This document shows positions 42,215 to 49,877 of a stretch of 64,000 bases of DNA, in pieces. The translations under genes and the position numbers were made by a program. The DNA is from DATLLN01 sp963720885 (GTDB lineage Bacteria; Actinomycetota; Thermoleophilia; Gaiellales; JAICJC01): assembly GCA_963720885.1 (NCBI GenBank), contig CAVRGW010000004.1, positions 248,001-312,000 of the forward strand, in the 5' to 3' direction. Under the pieces are notes generated by a model. That model did no database searches. It had not been told where the DNA came from and was given only the letters and a program-made list of their open reading frames with translations. The number at the start of each line of letters is the position of its first letter. The first letter of the stretch is position 1.

Positions 42215-43003
42215 ATGGCAGTCGTGCTGGATCGGGCAACCCTCACCGCGCGCGGCGCGGACGCGGTGGAGTACCTCCAGAGCATGCTCTCGAACGACGT
42301 CTCGGAGGCGGCGCCGGGCGGGGCGGTCTACGCGCTGCTGCTGACGCCCAAGGCGCGCGTGATCGCCGATCTCGAGCTGTTCAACACCGGCGATGAGCTG
42401 GTGCTGGCCTGCGATCCATCGCGCCGTGACGACGTGCTGGCCACGCTCGTGCGCTCGCGGTTCCGCCGCAAGGTCGAGCTCGAGCCGAGCGGCCACTCCG
42501 TCGTCTGGGGCGAGGCCGACGGTGCGCTGGCGACGCTGGACACGCCGATCGGCCCCTACCGGCTGGTCGCCCAGCCGCCCGCCGACCGTGGCGACCCGGA
42601 GGCCTGGGAGACGGCGCGCGTCGAGGCCGGTATCCCGCGGTACGGCCGCGAGTTCGATGGCGACACGATGCCGGCGGAGGCGGGGCTGGACGAGCGCGCG
42701 GTCAGCTTCAGCAAGGGCTGCTACCCGGGGCAGGAGCCGGTCGCGCGGCTGCACTACCGCGGCCATCCGAACCGCGGGGTGCGCGGGCTCTGGTTCCCCG
42801 GCGACGCGCGGCCCCAGGCCGCGGCCGACGTCGTGCTCGGCGAGAAGCGCGTGGGGCGGGTCACCTCCCCGGTCATGTCGCCCACGCACGGGTCGATCGC
42901 GCTGGCCGTGCTGCGCCGCGAGGTGCCGGACGAGGCCGAGGTCGATGCCGGCGGTGTTGCCGGAGTTGTGAAGGCTCTGCCGTTCGCCGCCGCGATGGCG
43001 TAG
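42215..43003 (+). CDS. ygfZ: Folate-binding YgfZ/GcvT-like Fe-S maturation protein
   Basis: A 262-residue protein of the YgfZ family, which helps Fe-S enzyme maturation or repair in a folate-dependent way. The hallmark KGCYPGQE motif with its Cys starts at residue 167, after IPRYGREFDGDTMPAEAGLD. AVEYLQSMLSNDVSEAAPG is the typical N-terminal GcvT-like block. Leaderless spacing supports ATG 42215. The TAG stop at 43001 is also the start of the -10 box for the next gene. Confidence 0.93.
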   Translation: MAVVLDRATLTARGADAVEYLQSMLSNDVSEAAPGGAVYALLLTPKARVIADLELFNTGDELVLACDPSRRDDVLATLVRSRFRRKVELEPSGHSVVWGEADGALATLDTPIGPYRLVAQPPADRGDPEAWETARVEAGIPRYGREFDGDTMPAEAGLDERAVSFSKGCYPGQEPVARLHYRGHPNRGVRGLWFPGDARPQAAADVVLGEKRVGRVTSPVMSPTHGSIALAVLRREVPDEAEVDAGGVAGVVKALPFAAAMA

Positions 43004-43006
43004 GCT
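43001..43006 (+). promoter_or_regulatory. Candidate -10 box of the TPR gene (leaderless)
   Basis: TAGGCT, 6 nt, GTG at 43013. The box begins with the TAG stop of ygfZ. Confidence 0.5.
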
Positions 43007-43012
43007 CGGCCG

Positions 43013-44098
43013 GTGGACGACCGCCTCCAGGAGGCGCAGCTGATGATCGGCCTGCTCGAGTACGACCGGGCAGACGAGCTCCTGCGCGGCGTTCTGCGTG
43101 ACGCCGACGCGACGGGGGACGATCGAACCGCCAGCCTGGCGCTGGAGGCGCTGGGGACGATCGCGACGCGGCGGGGACGGGAGGCCGTCGCCCGCGACCT
43201 GCTGGTCGAGGCGATCGCCCGCGGCGGCATGCCCGATCCGGCCGAGCGGACGCAGCTCTACTGGGACCTGGCGCGGATCCACTCCGGGCTGGGGGAGGCC
43301 GACGCGGCCATCGACCTGCTGCAGGCGGCCCTCGACCGGCTGGACGACGACGGCGACCTCGCGGCCCGCGCCAACCTTGGCGTCGCCCTCTCGTACGCCT
43401 GCTCGGACGCCGGCGACTACGCCCGCACGGGGGTGATCCTGGCCGACCTCGTCCGCCGCGGCGCGGAGGACGTCGACGCGCACACCCGCGCCCGCATCAA
43501 CTACGCCCTCGCCCGACTGGCCGCGATGACCGGCCGCGGCGCCCACGCCATCGAGTACACGCGACGCGCGGTGGAGTCGTTCCGCCAGTCGGGCGATGAG
43601 TACTCGACCGCGAACGCCCTGCTGGTGCATGCCTACTGCCTGCTCGACGACGGCCAGGCCGAGGAGGCCGCGCGGGCGCTCGAGGAGTCGCGCCGGCTGT
43701 TCGGCCCGCGGCCGAGCGCCGTCGACCTCGGTTTTCAGCTGGTCGAGGAGGCGCGCTACGAGCTCCAGTGCGGGCGCTGGGAGACGGCGCAGGCCAAGGC
43801 CCGCGAGGCCGTCGAGCTGCTCGGCGACCTGTCCGTCCCGGGCCAGCTCGGACTCGCCTACCTGGTGCTCGCCCGGACGTACGACGAGGAGCGGGAGGAC
43901 GACCGCGCCGACCGCGCCTACACCACCTCGATCGAGCTGCTGCTGCGCCAGAACGGCTGGCTGCGCGAGCTGGCCAAGGCCTACCGCTGGTACGGGAAGT
44001 TCCTGCGCCGCACAGGGCGCCCCGAGGCGGCGATGGACGCGCTGGAGCAGGCGTCCGACCTCAGCCTGCGCGTCAAGCAGGCCGCCGGCGACCCCTGA
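43013..44098 (+). CDS. TPR-repeat protein
   Basis: A 361-residue soluble protein built of about eight helical TPR-like repeats, for example ELLRGVLRDADATGDDRTAS, IHSGLGEADAAIDLLQAALD, YTRRAVESFRQSGDEYSTAN and LRRTGRPEAAMDALEQASDL. There is no DNA-binding or catalytic domain, signal peptide or membrane segment. It is likely a protein-interaction scaffold. GTG 43013 is the start by leaderless spacing. Confidence 0.85.
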   Translation: MDDRLQEAQLMIGLLEYDRADELLRGVLRDADATGDDRTASLALEALGTIATRRGREAVARDLLVEAIARGGMPDPAERTQLYWDLARIHSGLGEADAAIDLLQAALDRLDDDGDLAARANLGVALSYACSDAGDYARTGVILADLVRRGAEDVDAHTRARINYALARLAAMTGRGAHAIEYTRRAVESFRQSGDEYSTANALLVHAYCLLDDGQAEEAARALEESRRLFGPRPSAVDLGFQLVEEARYELQCGRWETAQAKAREAVELLGDLSVPGQLGLAYLVLARTYDEEREDDRADRAYTTSIELLLRQNGWLRELAKAYRWYGKFLRRTGRPEAAMDALEQASDLSLRVKQAAGDP

Positions 44099-44110
44099 CC
44101 GGGACGCGGG

Positions 44111-44551
44111 TCAGTCCTCGTCGAGGTACTCGAAGATCACGCGGCCGCGGTCGCGGAAGCCCTGCTTCGTGTAGAAGGTGGGGATTCCGATCTCCTGGTC
44201 GTCCGGCGTGACGCGGAGCTCGATCGAGTCGATGCCGCGGCGGCGGCACTCGGAGACTGCGGAGCGCAGCAGGTCGGCGCCCAGTCCCTGGCCGCGTGCG
44301 GACGGCTGCACCCAGATCTCCTCGATCTCGGCGCTGCACCCGCCGCCGGCGGAGATGCGGATTGTCGTGGTGGCGACGGCCCGGTCGCCGGCCAGCGTGA
44401 AGAACCCGCGGCCCGGATCGTCGAGGATCGCCTCGACGTTCTGGCGCAGGTGCTCGACCTCGCGGCCCTCGTGACTGAAGAACGCGCGCAGCAGCTTCGC
44501 GACCAGTGCCGCGTCGGATCCTGTCGCAAGCCGCGTCGTGGTCACGTTCAC
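44111..44551 (-). CDS. GNAT-family N-acetyltransferase
   Basis: A 146-residue acetyltransferase. The acetyl-CoA motif is PSARGQGLGADLLRSAV, with IEEIWVQPSARGQG as strand and pyrophosphate loop and IPTFYTKQGFRDRGR as motif B. Substrate unknown. GTG 44551 overlaps the stop of the upstream M20 gene (GTGA), so it may modify or accompany the M20 product. Confidence 0.9.
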   Translation of the reverse strand: MNVTTTRLATGSDAALVAKLLRAFFSHEGREVEHLRQNVEAILDDPGRGFFTLAGDRAVATTTIRISAGGGCSAEIEEIWVQPSARGQGLGADLLRSAVSECRRRGIDSIELRVTPDDQEIGIPTFYTKQGFRDRGRVIFEYLDED

Positions 44552-45852
44552 TCCGCAACCCCGCAGTAGCGGACGGCGGCGATGGCCAGGCCGGTGGAAC
44601 AGCGCACCAGGTCGTCGACCGGCACGTACTCGTCGATCGTGTGCGCCCAAGCGATGTCGCGCGGGCCCCAGCCGATCGACGGTGTGCCACCGAACCGCGT
44701 GAAGCTCGCGGCGTCGAACCACGAGTCCAGCCCGGACAGTCGCGACGGTTCGCCGGCCGCGGCGCTGGCGTCCAGCATCGTCGTCACGATCGGGTGTGCC
44801 GGGTCGACCTCGTACGGCGGGATGTCGAGGCTCCACCGGACCGCGGGCGGGTTCTCGGCCAGCCACGGGTCGGCGGCCGTGCGGCGGAGGATGAACTCCT
44901 CGACCTCGGTCTCGACCAGCGTGCCCCAGCCGTCCGCGTCGGCGTTCGCGGGGAGGTACATCAGCTCGCACTGCACGGTGCACGACGACGGGTAGGTGAC
45001 GATCCACTCGCCGCCGGAGATCACGGTCGGCACGATGTCGCCCGCGGACAGGTACGGGTGCGTCTTGTCGGCGCGCCCACGCCACTCCTCGCGCAGCTGG
45101 GCGACGGCCTCGAGCACCAGGCCGGCCTTCTCGATTGCGTTCACGGCGCCGCCATCGCGCCAGTGGGGTTGAGCCATCTCGGCGTGGCCGGGGCGACCGG
45201 GGACGACGAAGGTGGGCGAGAGCGAGCCGCGGCACCCGACCCACACGTCGAAGGCGGTCGGCTCGGTGACGATCCCGGCGTCGGCGGCGACGCCGTGGCG
45301 CACAGCGGCCAGGCCGCCGGCGCCCGACGACTCCTCGTCGGTCACCGTGTTGACGATCAGGTCACCCTGCAGCCTGACGCCCAGCCGGGACAGGATCTCG
45401 GCGGCGAACACCATCGCGGCAACGCCGCCCTTCATGTCGCAGGCGCCGCGGCCGTAGAGCTTGCCGTCGCGCACCTCGGCCTGGTTGGGGTCGCTCGTCC
45501 AGCGCTCGCGCGGATCGGACGGCACGACGTCGATGTGGCCGTTGAAGAGCAGGCTACGGCCGCCCCCCGCGCCTGCGAACCTGGCGGCCATCTGCGGCCT
45601 GCCCGCGAAACCCAGGCCATCCGGGATCTGACGCGTGCCGGAGACGTCGCCGGGATCGGGCTCCCAGATGTCGACAGTCGCCCCGGCGGTGCGCAGCCGA
45701 TCGCCCAGGTACTCCTGCAGATCGGCCTCGTCGCGGGCGGGATCCTCGAGCTCGCGGGCGGTGGTGTCGAAGCCGATCAGCCGCGAGGTCAGATCGGTCA
45801 GTTCCCCCCTGGCCGCCTCGACGGCGTCCTCGATGCGGCGCTCCAGCGTCAC
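44548..45852 (-). CDS. M20-family metallopeptidase (ArgE/DapE-like)
   Basis: A 434-residue amidohydrolase. Zinc ligands are in FNGHIDVVPSD, YGRGACDMKGG, VTDEESSG, VTEPTAFD and the C-terminal AWAHTIDEYVPVDD. The family group includes acetylornithine deacetylase and succinyl-diaminopimelate desuccinylase; the exact substrate is open. The frame is open to an ATG at 45876, but GTG 45852 has a perfect TATCAT box 8 nt upstream and is preferred. It is coupled to the GNAT gene downstream. Confidence 0.9.
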   Translation of the reverse strand: MTLERRIEDAVEAARGELTDLTSRLIGFDTTARELEDPARDEADLQEYLGDRLRTAGATVDIWEPDPGDVSGTRQIPDGLGFAGRPQMAARFAGAGGGRSLLFNGHIDVVPSDPRERWTSDPNQAEVRDGKLYGRGACDMKGGVAAMVFAAEILSRLGVRLQGDLIVNTVTDEESSGAGGLAAVRHGVAADAGIVTEPTAFDVWVGCRGSLSPTFVVPGRPGHAEMAQPHWRDGGAVNAIEKAGLVLEAVAQLREEWRGRADKTHPYLSAGDIVPTVISGGEWIVTYPSSCTVQCELMYLPANADADGWGTLVETEVEEFILRRTAADPWLAENPPAVRWSLDIPPYEVDPAHPIVTTMLDASAAAGEPSRLSGLDSWFDAASFTRFGGTPSIGWGPRDIAWAHTIDEYVPVDDLVRCSTGLAIAAVRYCGVAE

Positions 45853-45860
45853 CGTCCGCG

Positions 45861-45866
45861 ATGATA
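45861..45866 (-). promoter_or_regulatory. Candidate -10 box of the M20-GNAT pair
   Basis: TATCAT on the minus strand, 8 nt before GTG 45852. It sits about 9-14 nt from the divergent CapA start, so the two promoters must overlap. Confidence 0.5.
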
Positions 45867-45874
45867 GGTCAAGC

Positions 45875-47107
45875 ATGTCGGACCAGGACCCACACCTCGC
45901 CCGGCGGCAGCAGATGAGGCTCCACCGGTCGGAGCGGCGGAAGACGGTCCGCCGGCGGAGGATCACGGCAATCGTCGTGCTGGCCGTCGTGGTGCTCGCC
46001 TTCGGGCTGCTGCTCGCGCGGATCGCGTCCGGCGGGACGACGGGCGAATCGGGCGCCTCGGGCCGCGGGGGCTCCACCCAGCAGGGGACGTCGCACGCCG
46101 CCACGTCCGGCCCGGCGTCGCAGCCGCCCGCGTCGTCGGCGCCGCCTCCGCCCACCGGGACGGTGACGATCTCGGCGGTCGGGGACACCATGCTCGGTAC
46201 GACGGCCGAGCCCGCTCCCAGCCCGGGCACCTACTTCAACAGCGTCAAGTCGTCGATCCCTGCGGACGTCGCGTTCTCGAACCTGGAGGGCACGCTCACC
46301 GACCAGACGTCGGGCAAGTGCGCGACCCTCCCGGCCGGCACCTGTTACGAGTTCGAGCTGCCGCCGTCCTACGCGAAGTACTACAAGCAGGCCGGGTTCA
46401 CGATGATGAGCAACGGCAACAACCATGCCTTCGACTTCTGGCAGGCGGGGCTGGACGACACCGTCGCCGCGCTCGACCGCGTCGGCCTCGACCACACGGG
46501 GCGGACGACCGAGATCACCTACGTCGATGTGCGGGGCATCCGCACCGCGTGGATCGGGTTCGGCCCGTACCCCAACAACGCGCCGCTCAACGACTTCACC
46601 AAGGCACGGCAGCTGATCCACAAGGCCGACGCCAACGCCGACGTGGTCGTTGTCTCGATGCACGCGGGTGCGGAGGGGTCCGGTGCGCAGCATCTGACCG
46701 GCGCCGATGAGATCTACTACGGCGAGAACCGCGGGAACCCTGAGGCGTTTGCACGGACGGCAATCGATGCCGGCGCCGACCTCGTGCTGGGCAGCGGCCC
46801 GCACGTGCTGCGGGCGATGGAGTTCTACAAGAAGCGGCTGATCGCCTACAGCCTCGGCGACTTCGCCGGGTACCACAACTTCGGCATCGACGGGGTGCTC
46901 GGCATCTCGGCCATCCTCCGGGTCAAGCTGGACGCCACCGGCAAGTTCCTGGCCGGGCGGATCGTCCCGGTGCGCCTGGTGGGCGCCGGGCAGCCCGTGA
47001 TCGACTCCTCAGGCGCCGGGATCTCGGTGATCTCGGAGCTCTCGCGCGAGGACATCGGAGCCCGCGCGCCGCACATCTCGACGAGCGGCGTCATCTCGGA
47101 ACCCTGA
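45875..47107 (+). CDS. Membrane-anchored CapA-family (poly-gamma-glutamate/capsule) protein
   Basis: A 410-residue protein. It has a basic cytoplasmic N-terminus, one membrane anchor (about residues 31-50, ITAIVVLAVVVLAFGLLLA), a Ser/Thr/Pro-rich linker (about 52-90) and a CapA metallophosphoesterase-like domain starting VTISAVGDTMLG. Family blocks are AFSNLEGTLTD, MMSNGNNHAFDFWQAGLDDT, VVVSMHAGAE and DLVLGSGPHVLRAMEFYKKR. The domain would be extracellular and probably acts on cell-surface polymers. Confidence 0.9.
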   Translation: MSDQDPHLARRQQMRLHRSERRKTVRRRRITAIVVLAVVVLAFGLLLARIASGGTTGESGASGRGGSTQQGTSHAATSGPASQPPASSAPPPPTGTVTISAVGDTMLGTTAEPAPSPGTYFNSVKSSIPADVAFSNLEGTLTDQTSGKCATLPAGTCYEFELPPSYAKYYKQAGFTMMSNGNNHAFDFWQAGLDDTVAALDRVGLDHTGRTTEITYVDVRGIRTAWIGFGPYPNNAPLNDFTKARQLIHKADANADVVVVSMHAGAEGSGAQHLTGADEIYYGENRGNPEAFARTAIDAGADLVLGSGPHVLRAMEFYKKRLIAYSLGDFAGYHNFGIDGVLGISAILRVKLDATGKFLAGRIVPVRLVGAGQPVIDSSGAGISVISELSREDIGARAPHISTSGVISEP

Positions 47108-47304
47108 GCTTCGGGCTGATCCCCCGGATGGGGGAATCGCTCCTCCCCGGTGGTCGCTATCACGTGACCAACGCTTCTGAGGTTTCCCCCGACGCCTCCC
47201 GCTGACCCGCCGCAGATGCCGGCGGCAGACCGGCGCGGTGGACCTCGCAGGCGACTCCGATCTCGCATTAGACAACGCTCCGAGGCTCGAAGGGAGGTGC
47301 TCCG

Positions 47305-47397
47305 ATGATCAAGTGGAAGCTCACGCGTGTCGCTCTCGTGATGGGTGCGATCGCGGCGTACGCGGTTGCCGGCGGCGCCGGTTTCAAGTGGGGCTGA
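47305..47397 (+). CDS. 30-residue membrane miniprotein upstream of the GGDEF/HD-GYP gene
   Basis: The ORF reads MIKWKLTRVALVMGAIAAYAV then AGGAGFKWG and stops at TGA. It has a strong GGGAGGT Shine-Dalgarno 8 nt before the ATG. It would be a single membrane helix with a positive N-terminus and a Gly-rich outer end. It lies in the 350-nt space between the CapA gene and the c-di-GMP gene. The rest of that space shows a 6-bp hairpin (47120-47135) and no other ORF. No family recognised; translation is inferred from the Shine-Dalgarno and codon use. Confidence 0.6.
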   Translation: MIKWKLTRVALVMGAIAAYAVAGGAGFKWG

Positions 47398-47458
47398 ACA
47401 GCCCGAGATAGCACTTCAGCCACCGGTGATTCCTGACCGATAAGACCAGGGATTCCCT

Positions 47459-49315
47459 GTGGCGCCCGAGTCACCACCCACCACGTCCCAGATGTACCCT
47501 CCCCGGCTGCTCCGGTATCTGACGCTCGTCATCGTCGCGTCGGTTCCGGTGATCGCCGGATCGGTGGCGACGATCATCGCGACGCCCCCCACGGCCGACA
47601 CCGTGGTGGGCGTCGTCGTGTTTGCGGTGGCCGCGCTTGCGGCCGAGTTCAAACCAGTGCCGCTGGACGAGTCGGGGGAGCGCAGCGCCTCCCTGGCGTT
47701 CGTCTTCCTACTGGCGTCCCAGGTGCTGTTCGGCTGGCAGTACGCGACGCTGTCGGCGTTCGTCGCGATGGGCGCCGCCCAGCTGGTCGCCCGAGCGCCG
47801 AAGCTGCGGATGGCGTTCAACTCGTCCGCGTACGCCATCTCCGTCTTCCTCTCGGGCATCCCGGCCTGGCTGCTGGGCTGGCACGCGCTGACCGGCAGCG
47901 ACGCCCAGTACCTGCGGCTGACGGCGCTCGTGCTGGCCGGCGGCGCGATCTACGTCAGCGCGAACGTGCTGCTGGTCGCCACGGCAGTGGCGCTGTACCA
48001 GGGCTCGGACGTGCGCGTGCTGCTGGAGGACTACATCCGCCACTCCGGCCCGGCGTCCGCGATCATGGCGCTGATCTCCGCCCTGGCCGCGGCACTCTGG
48101 AATATCAGCCCGATCCTCGAGCTGCTGCTGGCGGGGCCGATGTTCGCGCTCGCGCTGTACCAGCGCTACGCCTATCGCACGGTGATCGCGACGCGCCAGG
48201 CGGAGACGGACGGGCTGACGCTGCTCGGCAACCACCGCTCGTTCCACACGGATCTGCGGGAGGCGCTGGCCGGGGCCGCCGAGGCCCAGGCGCCGCTGGC
48301 CCTGGCGCTTGTCGATATCGACGACTTCAAGTCGATCAACGACCGCTACGGCCATCCGGTGGGCGACCAGGTGCTGCAGACGCTGGCCGACCTGCTGCGC
48401 GACGAGTACGGGACGGACGGCACCTACCGGATCGGCGGCGAGGAGTTCGCGCTGCTCCTGCCGGAGGTCGACGAGCACGCGGCGTACGACGCGCTCGAGC
48501 GTCTGCACGAGCGGCTCTGGCAGACCTCGTTCGCCCACGGCGAGCCGGTCACCGTCAGCGCCGGGATCGCCGCGTACCCGGTCAGCGCCACCGACCGTGA
48601 GGAGCTGCTGCGGGTCGCGGACAGCGCGCTCTACTGGGCCAAGGATCACGGTAAGAACCGATCGTGCGTCTACAGCCCGAACGTCGTGCGTGTGTACACG
48701 CCAGACGAGCTGGCCGCCGCGGCCGAGCGGCACGCCCGGCTGCGCGCCGCGGAGAGCCTGATCAAGGTGGTGGACGCCAAGGACGTGTACGCCGGCGCGC
48801 ACTCGCAGTCGGTGTCCCGGCTGGTGGTCGGGATCGCCAGGGCGATGGATCTTGACGACGAGACGGTCGAGCAGGTGCGGCTCGCGGGGCTGCTGCACGA
48901 TCTGGGCAAGATCGCCGTCCCCGACCGGATCCTGCAGAAGCCGGGCAAGCTCGACGCCGACGAGATGAAGACCATGCGCGAGCACGCCGAGCTCGGGTAC
49001 CGGCTGCTCGAGGGCCTCGGCGTGTCGCCGGTCGACCGCTGGATTCGCCATCACCACGAGTGGTGGGACGGCTCGGGCTACCCGCTTGGCCTGGCGGGCG
49101 AGGACATCCCGCTGGGGTCGCGGATCATCCTGGTCGCCGACGCGTTCGACGCGATGACCTCGGACCGCGTGTACCGCGCCGCCGGGAGCACGGCCGAGGC
49201 CGTTGCCGAGCTGCGCCGCCGCTGCTGGACGCAGTTCGACGCGCGCGTGGTGGCCGCGCTGGAGCGGCATCTCGCCTCGACCGGCGAGCTCGAGACGACG
49301 GCGAAGGCGAGCTGA
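47459..49315 (+). CDS. Membrane GGDEF/HD-GYP protein (c-di-GMP synthesis and breakdown)
   Basis: A 618-residue protein with about six to seven membrane helices (20-235), a GGDEF domain (about 245-405, catalytic GGEEF at 326-330) and an HD-GYP domain (about 430-612) with H480-D481 in LLHDLGKIAVPDRIL, HHH (531-533) and GYP (540-542). No RxxD inhibition site precedes GGEEF. It could both make and break c-di-GMP. Start GTG 47459. DUF5317 follows 4 nt later. Confidence 0.94.
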   Translation: MAPESPPTTSQMYPPRLLRYLTLVIVASVPVIAGSVATIIATPPTADTVVGVVVFAVAALAAEFKPVPLDESGERSASLAFVFLLASQVLFGWQYATLSAFVAMGAAQLVARAPKLRMAFNSSAYAISVFLSGIPAWLLGWHALTGSDAQYLRLTALVLAGGAIYVSANVLLVATAVALYQGSDVRVLLEDYIRHSGPASAIMALISALAAALWNISPILELLLAGPMFALALYQRYAYRTVIATRQAETDGLTLLGNHRSFHTDLREALAGAAEAQAPLALALVDIDDFKSINDRYGHPVGDQVLQTLADLLRDEYGTDGTYRIGGEEFALLLPEVDEHAAYDALERLHERLWQTSFAHGEPVTVSAGIAAYPVSATDREELLRVADSALYWAKDHGKNRSCVYSPNVVRVYTPDELAAAAERHARLRAAESLIKVVDAKDVYAGAHSQSVSRLVVGIARAMDLDDETVEQVRLAGLLHDLGKIAVPDRILQKPGKLDADEMKTMREHAELGYRLLEGLGVSPVDRWIRHHHEWWDGSGYPLGLAGEDIPLGSRIILVADAFDAMTSDRVYRAAGSTAEAVAELRRRCWTQFDARVVAALERHLASTGELETTAKAS

Positions 49316-49319
49316 CCGG

Positions 49320-49877
49320 ATGTTCCTGGCGCCAGCTGTCCTGATCGGCCTCGTCGCCGGCCTGCTGCTGGGAGGCCGCCCCTCGCGGCTCGCCGAGCTG
49401 CGCCTCCGTGCGCAGTGGCTCTTCTTCGCGGCGATCGGCCTGCAGCTGATCGCCTACCCGCCGTTCATCGGCGTCCAGCCCGGCGACGGCGTCGCGACCG
49501 CCCTCCAGGTCGTCTCCTACGGGTGCCTGGTAGCCGTCACCCTGGTCAACGTCCGGCTCACCGGTATGGCGATCGCCGGCGCCGGGATGCTGTGCAACCT
49601 CGCCGCCATCCTGGCCAACGGCGGCCACATGCCAGGCCTGCCCTCGGCGCTGGCCGGCGCGGGCCTGACCTACGACGGCGTGCGCAACAACAGCGTACGC
49701 GATGCCCAGCCGAACCTGCCCTGGCTGGTCGACCGGTGGGCGGCGCCGGACTGGCTCCCCTGGGGCACCGTCTTCTCGGTGGGCGACGTTCTGCTGGCCG
49801 TCGGGGTGGCCGTCGTGATCGCCGCCGCGATGGGCCCGCGCGTGCCGTGGCGGGCCGTCAGGCCGGCGGCGGGTTGA
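49320..49877 (+). CDS. DUF5317 family membrane protein
   Basis: A 185-residue protein with about five membrane helices. The block GHMPGLPSALAGAG and LAAILANGGHMPG fit DUF5317, often found beside GGDEF/HD-GYP genes in Thermoleophilia and Firmicutes (my recollection, not searched). ATG 49320 lies 4 nt after the HD-GYP stop. The 3' end overlaps the convergent CopC-CopD gene by 20 nt. Confidence 0.8.
   Translation: MFLAPAVLIGLVAGLLLGGRPSRLAELRLRAQWLFFAAIGLQLIAYPPFIGVQPGDGVATALQVVSYGCLVAVTLVNVRLTGMAIAGAGMLCNLAAILANGGHMPGLPSALAGAGLTYDGVRNNSVRDAQPNLPWLVDRWAAPDWLPWGTVFSVGDVLLAVGVAVVIAAAMGPRVPWRAVRPAAG

Noticed and set aside
47108..47304. Possible riboswitch upstream of the 30-residue peptide and GGDEF/HD-GYP gene
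   Set aside because: Only a 6-bp hairpin (TCCCCC-GGAT-GGGGGA, 47120-47135) is seen; the conserved cores of the c-di-GMP riboswitches are absent.
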